A program made the position numbers and the translations under genes. This document shows, piece by piece, positions 1 through 13,340 of a stretch of 64,000 bases of DNA (its first letter is position 1; each line of letters starts with the position of its first letter). Source of the DNA: Platycnemis pennipes (taxonomy: Eukaryota > Arthropoda > Insecta > Odonata > Platycnemididae). Under the pieces are notes generated by a model, which was not told where the DNA came from, made no database searches, and saw only the letters and a program-made list of their open reading frames with translations. Where the stretch lies: positions 23,205,805 to 23,269,804 of the forward strand of contig OW121856.1 of assembly GCA_933228895.1 (NCBI GenBank), written 5' to 3'.

Positions 1-2654
1 TCGCTATTTTGTACACGAAATCGTTAGTTGGAAACAAAAAAAGAATGTTAGTGAAAAAATTAATCTTCTAACCACAACCATCACAGATGCTGTCGCAACT
101 GTCCTATTCGCAGAGTCAACTGTGTCTCCCCCATCGCGATAAGGCAAAGTAGCTTCGCGGGCTCAGTTGTGATTGGACGAAGTCGATATACGTAAGAGGT
201 TGCACCACGCCCACTTTTCCGAAAGGGTTAAAAACATCAGTTTTTCGCCGCTTATAACTCGAGAAATAATTGACGGATCAAAAAACGGAAAAATACTGGA
301 TTTTTATTTAACAAAATCTATCATATTCGGCAATAAAAAAATATGGTAAACGACCCCATTCTGCGTCAGAGAGATGGTATGCGAGAAGATGATGACAAAT
401 ATGGCTTACATGTAAACAGATTCTAAACGAATGCAGCGAAAGGCGTCGGCTTTTTTACGTCCAATCCGACGGACGAAATACTGTAATTAAGATATTGTAC
501 ATTAAATCCTATCAACCGAATATCCTAACCTCTATTTCTCTCACCGCTCATGCCATAATAAGATTTTTGGCCTTCTGCATAGAAAGACAGGTCTTTAACT
601 GCCTAATCAACATTAATCTGGTTCAATGCAAGGTAGCCCGTAAAGAAGGTTTTCGTTTCTACGTTGCTAACTTGCCCCACTCACTTTCGCTGTCATAGTG
701 AAATAAGGGAATTTTTCCGAAGGTACCAGCATTTAACCCGGGTCCGTTGAAACCATCGACGCATGCGAAGCTTAATTTTTTTTCGAATATAGGACTCCGA
801 GCGATGAACCTCCGTTCAACTGATCGACCAAGAGTCTTAGAGGGGAATTCCGATGTATATGCTTCGCGAGTGACGAACGTATATGGAGTTTTTTCATTAT
901 GACCCGGACCGACACGTACTGAGAATGATCAACAATATTGGGTGGACGGCGTAGGGGTCAATTATTGTGCCCTCTGATGAGATTGGTTCCCAGTGTAAAA
1001 TTAACTAGACCATTTATATTGATTTTAGCATATACCTACGTGTATTTTATATTACTGTAATCAACGGTAATTGTATCATTCTGTCATTATGGTGATGGAT
1101 TCCATTCTTTAATATTTTACGTTATGTTGAAAATATTGTAACCAAAGGGATAAATTGTGCACATCGGCATGGTACACTGCAAGCCACCGCAATTATGTCT
1201 TCAGGGGATGAATTAGATACGCCCCGTATCATACTTCAAAGTGATTAGTAGCTATATTTGGTCAAACTAGAACAATTTGAAAACATTTCAAATATCAAAG
1301 CAAGCATGCATAAACATGCATTTGTTGTTAGCTCCATGTAGCGAATTAAAACTATTAGGCCTACCTTTTGTTAAATTTTTGTTTTTTATTGAATATAAAA
1401 ATGGGTATTCAGATGCTAAATAATACGAGGGAAGACTGTCATTTAAGACCTGTCGGTTTGCAAGCGAAATTCTTCGATTTTACGTTTGTGGTCGTTAAAA
1501 CCATATTAACTAATGAATCGCAAGATGGGTTGAACGTCATCAGTTAAAATATAGTCATCGAATGTCCTTCAGACATTGAGTCTATAATTTAACCTACGGC
1601 CTGATAATGATTACCATTTAAGTTCGTTAATATATTTTTTACGCTTACATAATTATCGTGTAATGATATTGTTCAAAATATATAGATCTCTATATTCCAG
1701 TGAGTGATGCCCAGTTGTTCCCAAATTCCTTAAACCATTACCTTAGTTTTCTTGTCTTGTACTATTACCATATTTTTACCACCAAATTTCCCCCGACAAG
1801 TAACAGAAATGTACAAAGAAACTATTTGATAAATGCTTGCATTTTTCTTAATGATATTGTGCGGTTCCGATATAAATGTTAGTTGATGGTTAATAAATCG
1901 ATTAAATACTGCACTTACAATATAAGAATCGAAGTACTTTAATTATTTACTCAAGGTTACATGTGTAAAGCTGCGTAAATTTGCTCGCAACCCTCATTTC
2001 AACATTGAAAAATATTATCTTTTTAGGTATAATCATTTTATTGACTTCGGTATCTGAACTGCATGGCAAACGCAGAGTTACTTCGCATTTACGGAAAGGT
2101 AATATGTGGCTAGCTTCAAATTATCCTCTGCAGTGGTATTTTTTCAGATGGCTACTAAAAAGAGAACTGTGTAATTCTAGCCCAAAGCCTTTTTTCACGT
2201 CTTAAGGAGACCATTTGATTTTAAAGTCAAGTCAATTCTAAAAACAAGGGGGGTGTGGGGTGAATGGAGAAAGGGGAGAAGTAACGTCGAGAGTAGGATT
2301 CGAACTTAGCTAGGGGAGGTGGGGAGATTAAGGTGGCGATCTTGTGGGTTCAAATGGTGTCGGGCAGGGACTGCGGCAGCATTGTTTGGTGAAGGTAAAA
2401 TCTAGCAGGGGAGAACGTGTCACAAAAATATTTTCATTTGACGAAAGTTGATCACTGGTGAAACCTCTTCTTATCTTCAACTGGTCCCAGGCCTCGTGCC
2501 TCCTTCCCTTCCTTTCTTGGTGGAGTATCTCAGGGTCAGAGTCACAGAAGTGGTCCTCCTCCCAAGTGTGACTGACCCTTAAATAGCCGCAGAAGTGGGA
2601 ACTAGAAAATTTTGCAAACGTATCTGGGGTAAATTCAGACAAGCTAGCCACATC
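1..2654. other. Unannotated AT-rich nuclear DNA
   Basis: I see no conserved coding frame, tRNA, or clear repeat here. The open frames are short and have no recognisable motif. A G-rich patch lies at about 2245-2340. Its flank contains short stretches resembling a pol III B box (near 2300 and 2347), too weak to call a SINE. Confidence 0.4.
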
Positions 2655-2702
2655 TTCATCATCATCATCGTCATAGTTCAACAATCCTAGGATTCGTTTG
2701 GT
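2655..2702 (-). mobile_element. 3'-tail fragment of the non-LTR retrotransposon family
   Basis: On the minus strand this short stretch reads as an AATCCTAGGATTGTTGA-type 3' UTR end followed by GATGATGATGA repeats. The same tail ends the larger retrotransposon copies at 3724 and near 19972. Only the last ~45 bases are present, as expected for an extremely 5'-truncated insertion by target-primed reverse transcription. It sits at the left edge of segment copy A. Confidence 0.5.
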
Positions 2703-3723
2703 GGTATACGTTTCGTATAGTGAACACTGCTCGGATTCTTAAACTACTTCATACGAAGGAATATCACATCAAATCGACCACCTCTATTCAGTGAAGACCT
2801 TTCTTGACGCATAATGAGTCGAATGTCTTAGATTCTGAATAGATTTCCAAAATGAGTGAATATTGCATACTCTACGCCTAGTTAAGATTGGAACTTCACG
2901 CAGTTAGATTCAGGAGTTGTGAGAGTGTTTTGATCGCCGTGAAAATTAGTGTTCTCTGTTCATTACAATAAACAATTCAACAATTGATATGGAACACTTT
3001 GTGAAACCGGAGCATACTGTTACTTATGTCACCGGGTGCCCAGTGATGGTTACAAGGAAATTTGAAAGGCTTGCAATCCAATCATCCAATCCTTGAATCT
3101 GTAATCATGCTATGACCCTGAAATATTGTAAGTATTAAGGCGATAAAACTGAGAAAGCTGACCAGTCGAGAGATTAATGAATGGGCTTCCTAAGCAGATC
3201 CATGATTCTGGTAAACTTAGTCCTAGTTATACCTTCTGCCGAGTAGCTTTCATGACGGAGTATGTTTAAAGTTATAGTCAATGTATTCATGTCAAATTTT
3301 GAATTTGGGAAATAGCGATTTTATGCCTTTGATATATTTAAGCCTCATCAAACTAATGGCATATTTAATGTTCTCCCGTACGCTACTTAATTTCGCCGAA
3401 TTTGTAGCGAAACTAACACATGCTCTTGGACTGTTTGAAAATAGCCGAAGAAAATTTCAGCATTCCTTTACTTGAAATTTAGAATCATTAGATTTAATTA
3501 AGAGATTCGAAGTGCATTTAAAACGGGACGTTCAAGCACACAAAAACCAGAACAGTAAATGTTACTTAACAGTGAAACTTCACGCGCCATACCAGCAAGT
3601 TTCAGCTTTAATGTGATTGGAAGATAATGTTCCTAGGGGGGGCTCCATGACGAAATATTCTTAAGTCGTAATGTATCTGTTAGTTGCCTTAAAATAGTTG
3701 TCTTAGGGTAAAATATTTTTTTT

Positions 3724-5662
3724 AATCATCATCATCAAGGGTCAACAATCCTAGGATTGGTTTGACGCACGGATTAATATATGTTTGACGCAGCCCTCCA
3801 CTTGATTCTTCTTTTAGCCAACCTCTTCATATTAATGTAGTTTCTCTCTTTTACGTCATTTACGACCTGTTTTATGTAACTCATGCGAGACCTGCCTTTT
3901 CTATTCTTCCGGTTCACTTTTCCTTCGACGATTGTCTTCATCAGGCCATCGCATCGTGTCTTTAGATATGGCCGATAAGGTTGTCCCGTCATCTTTTTAT
4001 AGTTTTCAGCAGACTTCTCTTTTCTCCCAATATTCTCAGGACTTCTTCATTTGTCACTCGGCCGATCCATTTTATCTTCTTCATTCTTCGATAGCACCAT
4101 ATTTCTAAAGCTTCCACCCTTTTCTTCTCCGCTGCTGTCATCGTCCCTGCCTCACTGCCGTAAAGAAACATGCTCCAGATATATGTTTCAATGAATTTCT
4201 TCCTTACTTCCAAGCTTGTATTTCCAGCTATAAGTAGATTCTTCTTTTGGTAGAATGCCCTCTTTGCCTGGGCTATTCTACTCACTATTTCTTTCTTGCC
4301 TCGTTCATCGTTGGTTATGCGGCTTTCCAGGTAACTGAACTCTTTCACCTCATCAAGTTTCTGTTTTCCTAGTATACCTAACGTTCATTTTTGCATCCTC
4401 TCTCTTGCTGCACACCAACATCTTAGTTTTCTTCTTATTTATCTTCAGATGATAACTGGACATTGTTTATTCCATGGTTGTAAGCTTCTTATTCGGATCC
4501 TTCCATGTCTCTGCTATGAGAGCTAGGCTATCAGCGAATCTTAATCTGTTTGTGTCTCCGTTGATGACCACTCCAAAACACTTCTCCTTGATTTCATTGA
4601 TCACAGCTACTTGGTTTTTATGGAAGATGTGGATAATTCTTCGGTCATTGTACGACACTCCAATTCCCTTCAGAGTTCCAAGCATTAAATTCCAATCCAC
4701 GTTGTCAAAAGCCTTCTCTAAATCCATAAATGCAATGAATGTCGGTTTGTCTTCTCCATTCTCTTCTCTATGAGCAGCCTAAGGGCCAATATTGCTTCCC
4801 TTGTACCCTTACTTTTCCTGAATCCGAATTGGTCGTAATACAGGAGGCTCTGCTTTTCGTTCTATTCTTCTGTAGATTATCCTTGTCTATATCTTCGATG
4901 CATGTGTCGTCAGGCTTATAGTCCTAAAATTTTCGCATTTCTCCGCTCTCTTCTTTTTGGGAATTGGAATTATGATGTTTTTCTCGAATTCCCTGGGTTT
5001 TTCTCCTGTTGAGTACATGTCGCAGGTAGCCTAGTAGAGATGGGCCAATGTCTTCCCTCCCGCATTCCTTATCATTTCTGCGGGATATCATCAATTCTAA
5101 AAGCTTATTCATTTTCTTACTGCTGCGTCGAATTCCGATCTCAATATTGATGCTCCCATATCATCCTTCTCGACATCGCTTTCCTCTTCAACAACTTTCG
5201 TGTTGAGATTGTACCCGTTGTATAACTCTTCCAGATATTTTTTCCATCTCTTATCTTTTTCTTCATTTTCAGTCAAAAGTTCTACATTCTTGTCTCTTAT
5301 AGCATTGCATCTTGCGCTCCGTTCCTTGAAGTGGTTCCTCACTATCCTTTTAAAGGCAGTGTCAATCTTTCCAGGACAAGGTTGTTTTGTACATCTTCGC
5401 ATAGATTGTTCATTCACATTTCTCTAGCTTACCTGGATTTGCGACTTAATTCGTTCCTTATTATTTTGTAGCAAAGCTGCCCTTCTTCAGTTTTCGCATT
5501 CTTGTATTTTCTTCTTTCTTCAATCAGCACTTACACTTCTTCCGTGATCCATGGCTTCTTCTTAACAACTTTTCTCTTCCAAGAACTTCTTTTGCGACTT
5601 CCTGTAGTCCACATTTAATGTTTTCCCAACGCTCTTCTACTGGTTTCTCAGTCACATTTTTT
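3724..5662 (-). pseudogene. Non-LTR retrotransposon (RTE/Jockey-like), reverse-transcriptase remnant
   Basis: A 5'-truncated, broken element on the minus strand. From its 5' side: a linker region (residues like WENIKCGLQEVAKEVLG, about 5600), a segment at 5109-5417, reverse transcriptase with MDLEKAFDNVDW (about 4727) and RFADSLALIAE (about 4540), then a C-terminal part at 3989-4348 containing RIAQAKRAFYQKKNLL and RRMKKIKWIGRVTNEEVLRI. The 3' end carries the family tail and an ATG/ATGA-rich simple repeat at 3724-3740. The endonuclease domain is absent. The catalytic motif expected as F/YADD reads FADS, so the second aspartate is lost, and several frameshifts split the frame. It sits in copy A and is absent at the matching place in copy B, so it inserted after the duplication. 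The exact clade is inferred. Confidence 0.85.
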
Positions 5663-8600
5663 TTAAATACAGAAATACTTACGCTATGAATTACAATTAT
5701 TAGATAAATATTTTTGCTTATTAAAAATATTCTAATAAAACAATCTCTTCATTTAATAAACCATTCTCTTAAATTCACTGGGAATGAGGTGAGTAGGTAC
5801 TTTTAATGTAGGTAATCGAAAGCTTTAAGTTTCAAGTCATTTGTCTTAATTTTACTCACATTTAAGTTCGTGCATTTCTTTTATATTTGGCTTGTTATTA
5901 TTGTCTTGAAATCGTATAATATTCCTAATTGCCTAAAAGTAAGTAATTATTTAAAGACTGCCTATTTTTCAAAGGCATTGGTTCTAATTAATCGACGTAT
6001 CGATAATAAAACAAGTGTTTCTTAGCTATTGCCGCTCGATGTCCCCTCTAAGCAATAAAATCGAAATCATTTGCTAAATATTTATAATAGTAGCAAGTGA
6101 GAGTTTTTTTGCGTTGTAGTAGTGTTCATTATTGACCCTGGATCTTCAACGGTGAGAGGTTCAGTTAAGCTAATATTCAAGAAACATAAAAAAATATCTT
6201 TATAAGGCGGTTGAAAACAGCACAATAACTTAACTACCACTATAGTTATTTAATTACGCGAAGGAAGAATAGATTGGGGATCTCCGTAAAATCAACCTTA
6301 AGATTGATGGCAAGCGTCAATTATTGAATTATTGCAATTTAAGGCACTTCATCTATCCAAGAAGCTTCAGTTTAAGAGTAATTTCTGCTCAAATATTCAT
6401 AGTTAGTCGCAATCTGCCTTTAATAGTAGGATTTAAATGCCCGAAATTCGACCTTAACTGCCGGATTTAATTCTGGCTCTTTAATTTTTTGATGTTCTTG
6501 ATACGAAAAACGCCAATATCTCTACAACTACTGAAGATAAATTGTTGAAATAAAAAGGGTTTTATAGCCAAATGTTCGCCGTAAACATATTTATTATCAT
6601 GTAGTGGACATCAAACTACAAAGGATTTTTAAACTTATTTTTTTCGGAAAGTAAGTTGAAATAAATAGTTATTTCAATAGTTATTTTATTATTCAATAGT
6701 TATTTCTCAGGTTCTATCGTAAAAGTTCTATCTTTCCCCTCACAGTTCACGGAAGGGGAGGTCCAGTAACACGGTTGGAAGAGAACTGTGTCGCCTGGAG
6801 GCGAAGGAAAATACATACTGGCCGGCGAAAGGGACCCGCCTAAGTTGCCGAGTGTGTTCTGAAAAGGCATTGTACACGGGTAACAATACAAAGTGCGGGG
6901 TGTGCTAAGTAGGACTTTACACCTAAAAATGTTTTTAGGAATATCATACCTAGATATAAATTTAACGTAAGATGCATGCATTCATTAAAATCATATATCC
7001 ATTATTGCATTCACCTATGTAAGAATGAGGAAATTTCTGGACCAACTGGAATAAATAATATAATGCACAATTAGTTCATGTGTAATTGTAGGGGAGTACT
7101 CGAACTCACAAAAATGATTGATATGAATCCCTGTTATGGCATTGAATACGCTTGTTTCTGTGAACTTTGGGTTGGGAAATATTTTGTCAGCGCAAGTAAA
7201 ATGTAAAGATATTCTCGATGTCTTACTCAACGATGAACTGGCAGATCCGAGAGTTTTCATGGGTAACAGGAATAAGAAATACTCTAGAGTTGAATGGGTC
7301 CGCGAAAAGAAGCGACCGAGAAGCTCCTAGGAATCAAAATGAACGTGTTGTCTCACGCAGAAATATCATTGCTTTGTATTTAATTGCTCAGAAGTTACTG
7401 CTTTTTGAATTATATTAGTTTATTGGTGATATCAGCGGTCATGCTAAATAAAGTGATTTTTAAGGAGTGTAATTAGGAATTCCTTTCTTTGAGTATTTGG
7501 AGAGAGCTCCCGGAGGAAATACGGTAGTGAAAAAGTTCTATCTTTATCCGCAAACTTGATGAATCATTTATTCTTTAATTCAAAATGCTTTAGCCATTAT
7601 CTGCTCTTGAGGTTTTCAACAAGTGATGAAGGGTGATTTTTGACACGTAGCTTAGGGGTCAGTATTATTTTTCGAGTTGTGTTACTGCGTTATAATCCGG
7701 AAGTGTCTTCATAGGTAAATCTCGATGGCAATGAATTTCAAAGCGTATACTCGAGAGTAGGATTTATTTTCTGGTACTTCGACTACGATTGTATAATTAC
7801 AGTGTTATCCAACTTCATCCTTAGATATAAAATTGCCGTACGAGAACGAGGCAAGACTCTTATATTCGACGTTAGGATTCACAGGTTGGAGCGATACCAA
7901 CCTGACAACCGTGGCCCTCCCATATACATGTATTGACATTTTGTTCCCCTGACTGTTATCCCTTTGGGGCTTACTTGAACAGCCGCATGCCCACTGCCGC
8001 ATTCTCAGTCCGTTGATCTGATGCATATACCAATTAATTGCTAGAAGTAATGGCCGTGATTTAGATTTAACCTTTCCGACAATTATCAATGCTTGAATTT
8101 TAATTATCGCCCCTTTTCCGGAGCACACTTGATGGTGTACTTTATAGATATTTCATCAAAATCTAGGCATTCCTTATCACCGTATATTTCACCGCCTGAT
8201 ATTTTATGATTCTTGTATATATTAACTATGTGTATCAAACAAGCATGTCGGTGTTTCGATACGAGTCCGAAAGGATTGGTTTGAAGCACCCACAACATCG
8301 CGTTTCATTCTCGTTTTCCCCATTCATTTGGAGCAAAACGTTGCGTTTTCCATCGGCTGTTGGGGAGGCAACATGTGCACTAAGACTTAAATAGCAATTG
8401 TACGCAAATTTCATGTCTGCGACGTCGTAGAAAATTACGAAGTCTATAAGGCATTACATTCCCCTGTGAGTTGATCAAATACTCAGGAAATAGTTGGAAT
8501 TTCAACTAATTAAAATACTCATTAGGGGCTTATTTGCGTGCTTAGGACCTTATCGCAATTTGATAACGAAGTTTTGACAATAATTCGGTTATTCATATTA

Positions 8601-9350
8601 TTACTTGTTTTAAGTTTCACTCCGAGAAAAGGAACATTATCAGTCATTATCGGGATTAGTAATCCCATGTGTCCAATACTACCATGATGGCCGACCTTGA
8701 CTCTCAAATCAGCCGTCATAGCGGCTCCAGTGCATTCTAACCTCCTTGGGCTCGACAGAGTAGGATACACTAGAATAGCGTGGCCTTGTGCTTGGGAGTT
8801 TGTCATTCGTGGGTACATGTTCGCATTTGGACGTCTCGTAGTTGATTGGAAAGAGTGCAAAAGCAGGTTTCTTAGGTTCCCCACGTTATTCAGTTTCTAA
8901 TCCCAGATCTTTCACTTCCCCCGCAACCTCTTGGTATATTTCAAATAAGAAAAATAACTCTCTTAAGTCATTAATGAGGCAAGTTCGGTGTTATAACGTT
9001 CGCCGTCGAGGGAATGGGCTTCCCAGCGGGGTCATTCGTATTGTGCAACACCCTTTTGCAGTCCAATGCGGCCAATGTTTCCAGGGAGTGCTCGAGCCTA
9101 AGTTGTTACTGAGGCTAATTTTTTGCGATAATGGAATCGTCCCTACGGTGCGCCTAAGCGTCGAGTACAGGCCGTGTGACAACAAAATGGAAATACCAAA
9201 GAACGCGATTTAAAAACGGTGGGTTAGCACGACGACGGAACATCCAGTTAGGCATGTTATTGGAATCCTGCTGGTGACCGAGATAATATGAGGGGGATTA
9301 GCTATGAGTCGGAATTGACTAGAGGCTGTCTTCACGTTCGTTTTTTTTAC
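5663..9350. other. Copy A interior, no gene recognised
   Basis: AT-rich sequence that aligns in patches with 14520-18470 of copy B. The best conserved blocks are 8683-8780 (containing GACTCTCAAATCAGCC and AACCTCCTTGGGCTCG) and 8975-9120. They show no consistent protein frame in both copies, so I treat them as conserved non-coding or old repeat sequence. Confidence 0.4.
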
Positions 9351-9369
9351 GTCTTCTTTTTGTCAGAAG

Positions 9370-9450
9370 ACGTATTGGTATAGAGAAATAGAATGCTGGC
9401 CACCCCCGATCGCCCCCGCAAAGGATCGGGTTCGAATAATGGTAGTGGCA
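9370..9450 (+). repeat. Possible tRNA-derived SINE head
   Basis: Contains an A-box-like stretch (TAGAATGCTGGCC) and a B-box-like GGGTTCGAATAAT about 35 bases later, the spacing of a pol III promoter. The equivalent block in copy B (18520-18590) is more degraded, with GGGTTAGGATTC. The pairing is suggestive, not conclusive. Confidence 0.3.
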
Positions 9451-12156
9451 GATTTTTTCAATGGTAAACTATTACTTCAGTACCTTGTAAAAAGCATTCG
9501 AGTTCAGTTGTCCATCTGTAGGATCGGACTTTTAGCCGTGGCTCACTTCGCGTATTTTGTCATGAGTAGGTAATTGGGGACGCCGGGTATCTCGCCACCC
9601 TTCATCCTCCTTCCTCTTCCATTCCCATCTTACTACCTTTCTTTCCGGTTAAAAGCGAGGATACGGGGTTTACGTAAACTATAGATGAGAAGAGGGCCTG
9701 GCCTTGGGCTGAGGACCTACCTATTCATGAGTTCTCCGTACATTCTTGGGAGTGTATATTTGAACGTGAAGTACTTTTTTCCCCTATCCTCATACGTACT
9801 TCAGTTTCTAATCTCATACATTTTTTCCTTCTACTTCCGCGCCCATGAATATCCGTGGTGACATGCCGCTATAAAGTTCGATTGTACGCAACGGTTGAGA
9901 TAAGACGCAATAAAACAACATTTAGAATTAGTTACAATGTTGCCACTTGACTCCAAGTTCAAATGCAGTCGGAAACTCTTTCTCACTTCATCTTACAATC
10001 TTCTACACTTTCTCTTTAGTCCATTGTTTCATTCTTCAACCCTGGCTCAAAGCTGTTTTATCCCCCAGCAACCCATCTTCTATCCGAGCATTCAACAGCA
10101 TACATTGTAGACACGTATTCTCAATTAAACACGCCTTGGAAAAGTTGCTATTTTTTATTTTATGTATCTATTATTCAATCATATGGAGTCTCAGTTGTTC
10201 CCTTTACAATGAAAATTTATTACGAACCAAAAATTGGTGGTCCTCTAGAACAATTATTTCTTGGATATATTTCCTCCAAGATATGTCCTCTTTGATGTCG
10301 ATGCAATGATATTTATCAGTTCGCAAATAAGATATAGTATTGCTTTCTTTGTGCAGTAAATATTTCGGCTGGAGCTAATCTAAAGACAAAAGTCTTATGT
10401 CTTCTTATGTCTTCGAAATCAATTCAAGCCCCTATATATGTGATGCACATATTATCAATTGCTTCTAGGTATATTTCAACCAACTGCTTATTATCTTTAA
10501 TTCGCCATATACACAACTGTGTTATCTGCATAAGAAAACTAGGAATCGGGTTGGCGTGGTGGCTGAAATACTTACCTTCTATCCCGGCAACGGCAGATTT
10601 ATCATTGGCGTACCATTACCTACTTGATTACCTACCTTATGGGGGTTGTCTCGATTTCAGTACTCTGGATTAGCTGTGAGGTTTAGTGATTTTTTATTGC
10701 AAATCAACTACTTAGTTTTTCCACAGTTGATTGCCTAATTTTTCCTAAGATTAATCTTAAGAATATATTGCGTTTAGCCGTGGTCCCCTTATTCCTTTCC
10801 GTAAAGAGTACCAAGGATAATTCCTACACCCTAATTTTCTCCAACCTTTCCTCGTTCCCTGAAAACTCCTATCTATTGATAAACTAACCGACCTCTCGTG
10901 TCTGCCGCAGGAAGCCTTAGTTGATGGTCGCCTCTCCCAAATAACTACTTATATAATGAGGAAAACTTTTGTCATATTACCTGAGCTAATTCAATCAGAT
11001 GGAGCCGTTTATCTATATATCTATCCTTTACATCATCTTTTCATTAAAGTCAAAGGGGGCTCAATTGTTTGAAACAGAGGCAACATATACATATCATCTC
11101 AATTTACAAAATTCCCCTATGTTTCTGATGGTAAACAGTGGAGCAAGATATTTGAATAAACCTAAGCCACAGTTATAAATAATTAGGCAAATTAATGGTA
11201 TTTTTTATTTACATTAGTTTTATTGAAGGTAGGTGCGTATAACTGCACTGAGGCAAGCTAATAATTACCGTATTATTTTTCACAGTTACGTAATTTTTCT
11301 TAATAATAATTTTAAGATATGATAGCACCATAAATTGCCAAAAACTCTAAACTGCAATAAAAAATAATTACAATGTAAATGTAATTCGATGAAGGAGGAG
11401 TATAACGAGTAAGGAGAATGAAAGAGAAATATGGCGATTAATATGTTTCCGATTTACCAAGAGTATGCAACTAAACTAATGGTATCCACGAATAAAGCAT
11501 TGGCAATGATGTTTGGTTCGTGTAATCATTACAGTTGAACTCAACACAATTGTGATCCTGAATGCCATGTTGTTTGTAAGAAATTAACGTTAAGTACATT
11601 CAAGTGCTCATGAATTTTATCCTATCAATGTTAAGCTTGATCTACTTAATAATAGAATATGATATTCTTATCTTCAATCAAGTTCAATTTAATCTCTCAG
11701 TTTTTACTCTCAAACGGTAATGAATTTACAATTTAAATTTAGAAAAACCATAATAGATTCAGTATAATCAATTATATACATTGATTCGTCAACATTTTCT
11801 GGACCCTAAAAATTTGAACATATTTTTTGATGATAGACTTCCAATGGCTAAATCAGACTTCGCCCCAGGCACGCTACTCACAATGGGCATATGAACTTAC
11901 ATTCAATGATGGCATGATCAATCCCCGTATTTTAACGCGATATGGAATTGAAGATGAACTAGAGATGCCGCTGCATACGCAAATTAACGCTTTGGGCCTT
12001 AGGAGCACAGTGATTTCTCCCGAATTTGAAGCACTGCACGAAATTTTGTTACTGCAAAATATTTTACATTTTACTTAGGGTGTGGATAGGTTTTGAAGGA
12101 ATGATTCATAGACAAAGAGGGTCTCTTCTATTTTAATTATGCTCGAGGATAATATT

Positions 12157-12198
12157 TGCGCTCTATGCTTAATCTAATGAGAGTAAGCATAGAGCGCA
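12157..12198. repeat. Perfect 15-bp inverted repeat (hairpin)
   Basis: TGCGCTCTATGCTTA at 12157-12171 is followed after 12 bases by its exact complement TAAGCATAGAGCGCA at 12184-12198. It lies in gene-free DNA near the right end of copy A. No T run follows, so it is not an obvious terminator. It could be the core of a small foldback element. Confidence 0.7.
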
Positions 12199-12309
12199 TA
12201 CTCTTATAAAATAGTGAATAAAACTCCCACATATGTTGGAGTTACAGTGTGGATTAAATATGAGCAAATTACGTTATATTTCCTCTCTAAAAAATAGTCA
12301 GAAAAGAAA

Positions 12310-13340
12310 AAGAACCCTATTATAATACATTTGTTTCTTCAATTTTCAGGCATATTTTCAAAGAGCTCGTGTGCAAGCGTCGGCAAGAACGCTTGATACA
12401 GATATGCATAGTGGATATCAAATCTCAGGTGGCGAAAAAAACGGTGATGAATAAAAGCCTTCATTTTATTTAAATATTTAACAGTGCGACCCTTTTTTAA
12501 GTCCCTCGAACGTCATGAATGTAAACTTACATTAAATCAATATTAAAAAAATTATATTTCATCACTTAAGTTTGACGAACGGAGTACCTACTGTATTCGA
12601 AGTGCTCTCAAACACCTAAAAGTTCAATTGACGGGATTTGATCCCGGGCCCTTGGTATTACAGGGTAGTATTTTATCCAACACGCTAACTAAATCCCCAA
12701 TCGTCAGTGTGTTGCCCTCTACAAATGTTATTCCTGTCAAATTAGTGCCTACTCATGACTTCCTGTCAAATTAGTTATGGTCACTGAATCAAGAAGCAAT
12801 TTGTTAGGGCGAACTAGGAAATCAAAACGAACCGTGCCGTCAGAATATCACATTATGACGGTAGGCCGTGCAAACATACCCGATATTTTCTGTGTTTGAT
12901 TTCCTATTCGCGTCCTCTCGCCCATAAAAATCCAATTTACTTAAATGGCAATATCAGAGATGTCTTCATATTCTCTCCAGCTGCTTAGACCTCCGTTCTT
13001 ACAACACAAGAGCGATCACCACGACACGTTGGACTTCCGCGGAAGAGAAAGCCGAGGAAATCAAAGTTTTGGAGCTGGTAGTCTAAAAGCGAGCAAACAA
13101 GGCTGTGAAAAAAAGGAATACATCGCTCTCGAGGACAAAAACGTTCTCTGACCCTGAGAATGCGGAGAAGGCGAGCAGGGATTGCGTCACTCGGCATCGT
13201 ACACATAGAAAGTTTTCAGTGTTATTCCTTGAGTGATGGGGTAGTAAACTGTTCCTCGAACTCAGACCCCCTGAGACTCAAGGAATATTATTACTTTCAG
13301 TACAGGTTAGGTACCTCTTCTGACGTGGTCAATCCTGAAA
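12310..13340. other. Junction region between copies A and B
   Basis: About 1 kb that does not visibly belong to either copy. It includes a tRNA-like SINE head (12625-12705). A somewhat GC-richer block (12940-13340) has short open frames on both strands that match no family I know. Confidence 0.35.
12625..12705 (-). repeat. tRNA-derived SINE head
   Basis: On the minus strand it reads TTAGTTAGCGTGTTGG (A-box-like), then after about 35 bases GGGATCAAATCCCG (B box, near the canonical GGTTCGAATCC). The arrangement matches a tRNA-related SINE promoter. No cloverleaf with a clean acceptor stem is visible, so it is unlikely to be a functional tRNA. Confidence 0.5.

Larger units (their letters stand above)
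2712..12310. repeat. Diverged tandem segmental duplication, copy A
   Basis: Collinear with copy B (13340-23710). Anchors visible by eye: 2721 with 13344 (CTGCTCGGATTC), 3114 with 13729 (GAGAAAGCTGACCAG nearby), 5890 with 14630, 8230 with 16870 (GTGTATCAAACA), 8975 with 18142 (TCGGTGTTATAACGTTCGC), 9340 with 18470, 10775 with 22541 (GCCGTGGTCCCC) and 11680 with 23440 (CTTCAATCAAGTTCAATTTA). Divergence is substantial, perhaps a fifth of positions with many indels, so the duplication is old. The spacing drops from about 10.6 kb to 8.7 kb across 3.7-5.7 kb because a retrotransposon interrupts copy A only. No conserved coding frame is evident. Confidence 0.75.

Noticed and set aside
2328..2684. 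118-codon minus-strand frame starting with an acidic run
   Set aside because: The acidic start is the ATG-repeat tail of a retrotransposon fragment; the rest matches no family and lies in a G-rich patch.
8522..8884. Minus-strand frame with GHHGSIGHMG, partly shared with 17251-17502
   Set aside because: Only a short core is shared and the frames diverge on both sides, so this is repeated DNA rather than a protein family.
12157..12198. Intrinsic terminator
   Set aside because: No U-tract follows and the genome is eukaryotic; recorded only as a hairpin.
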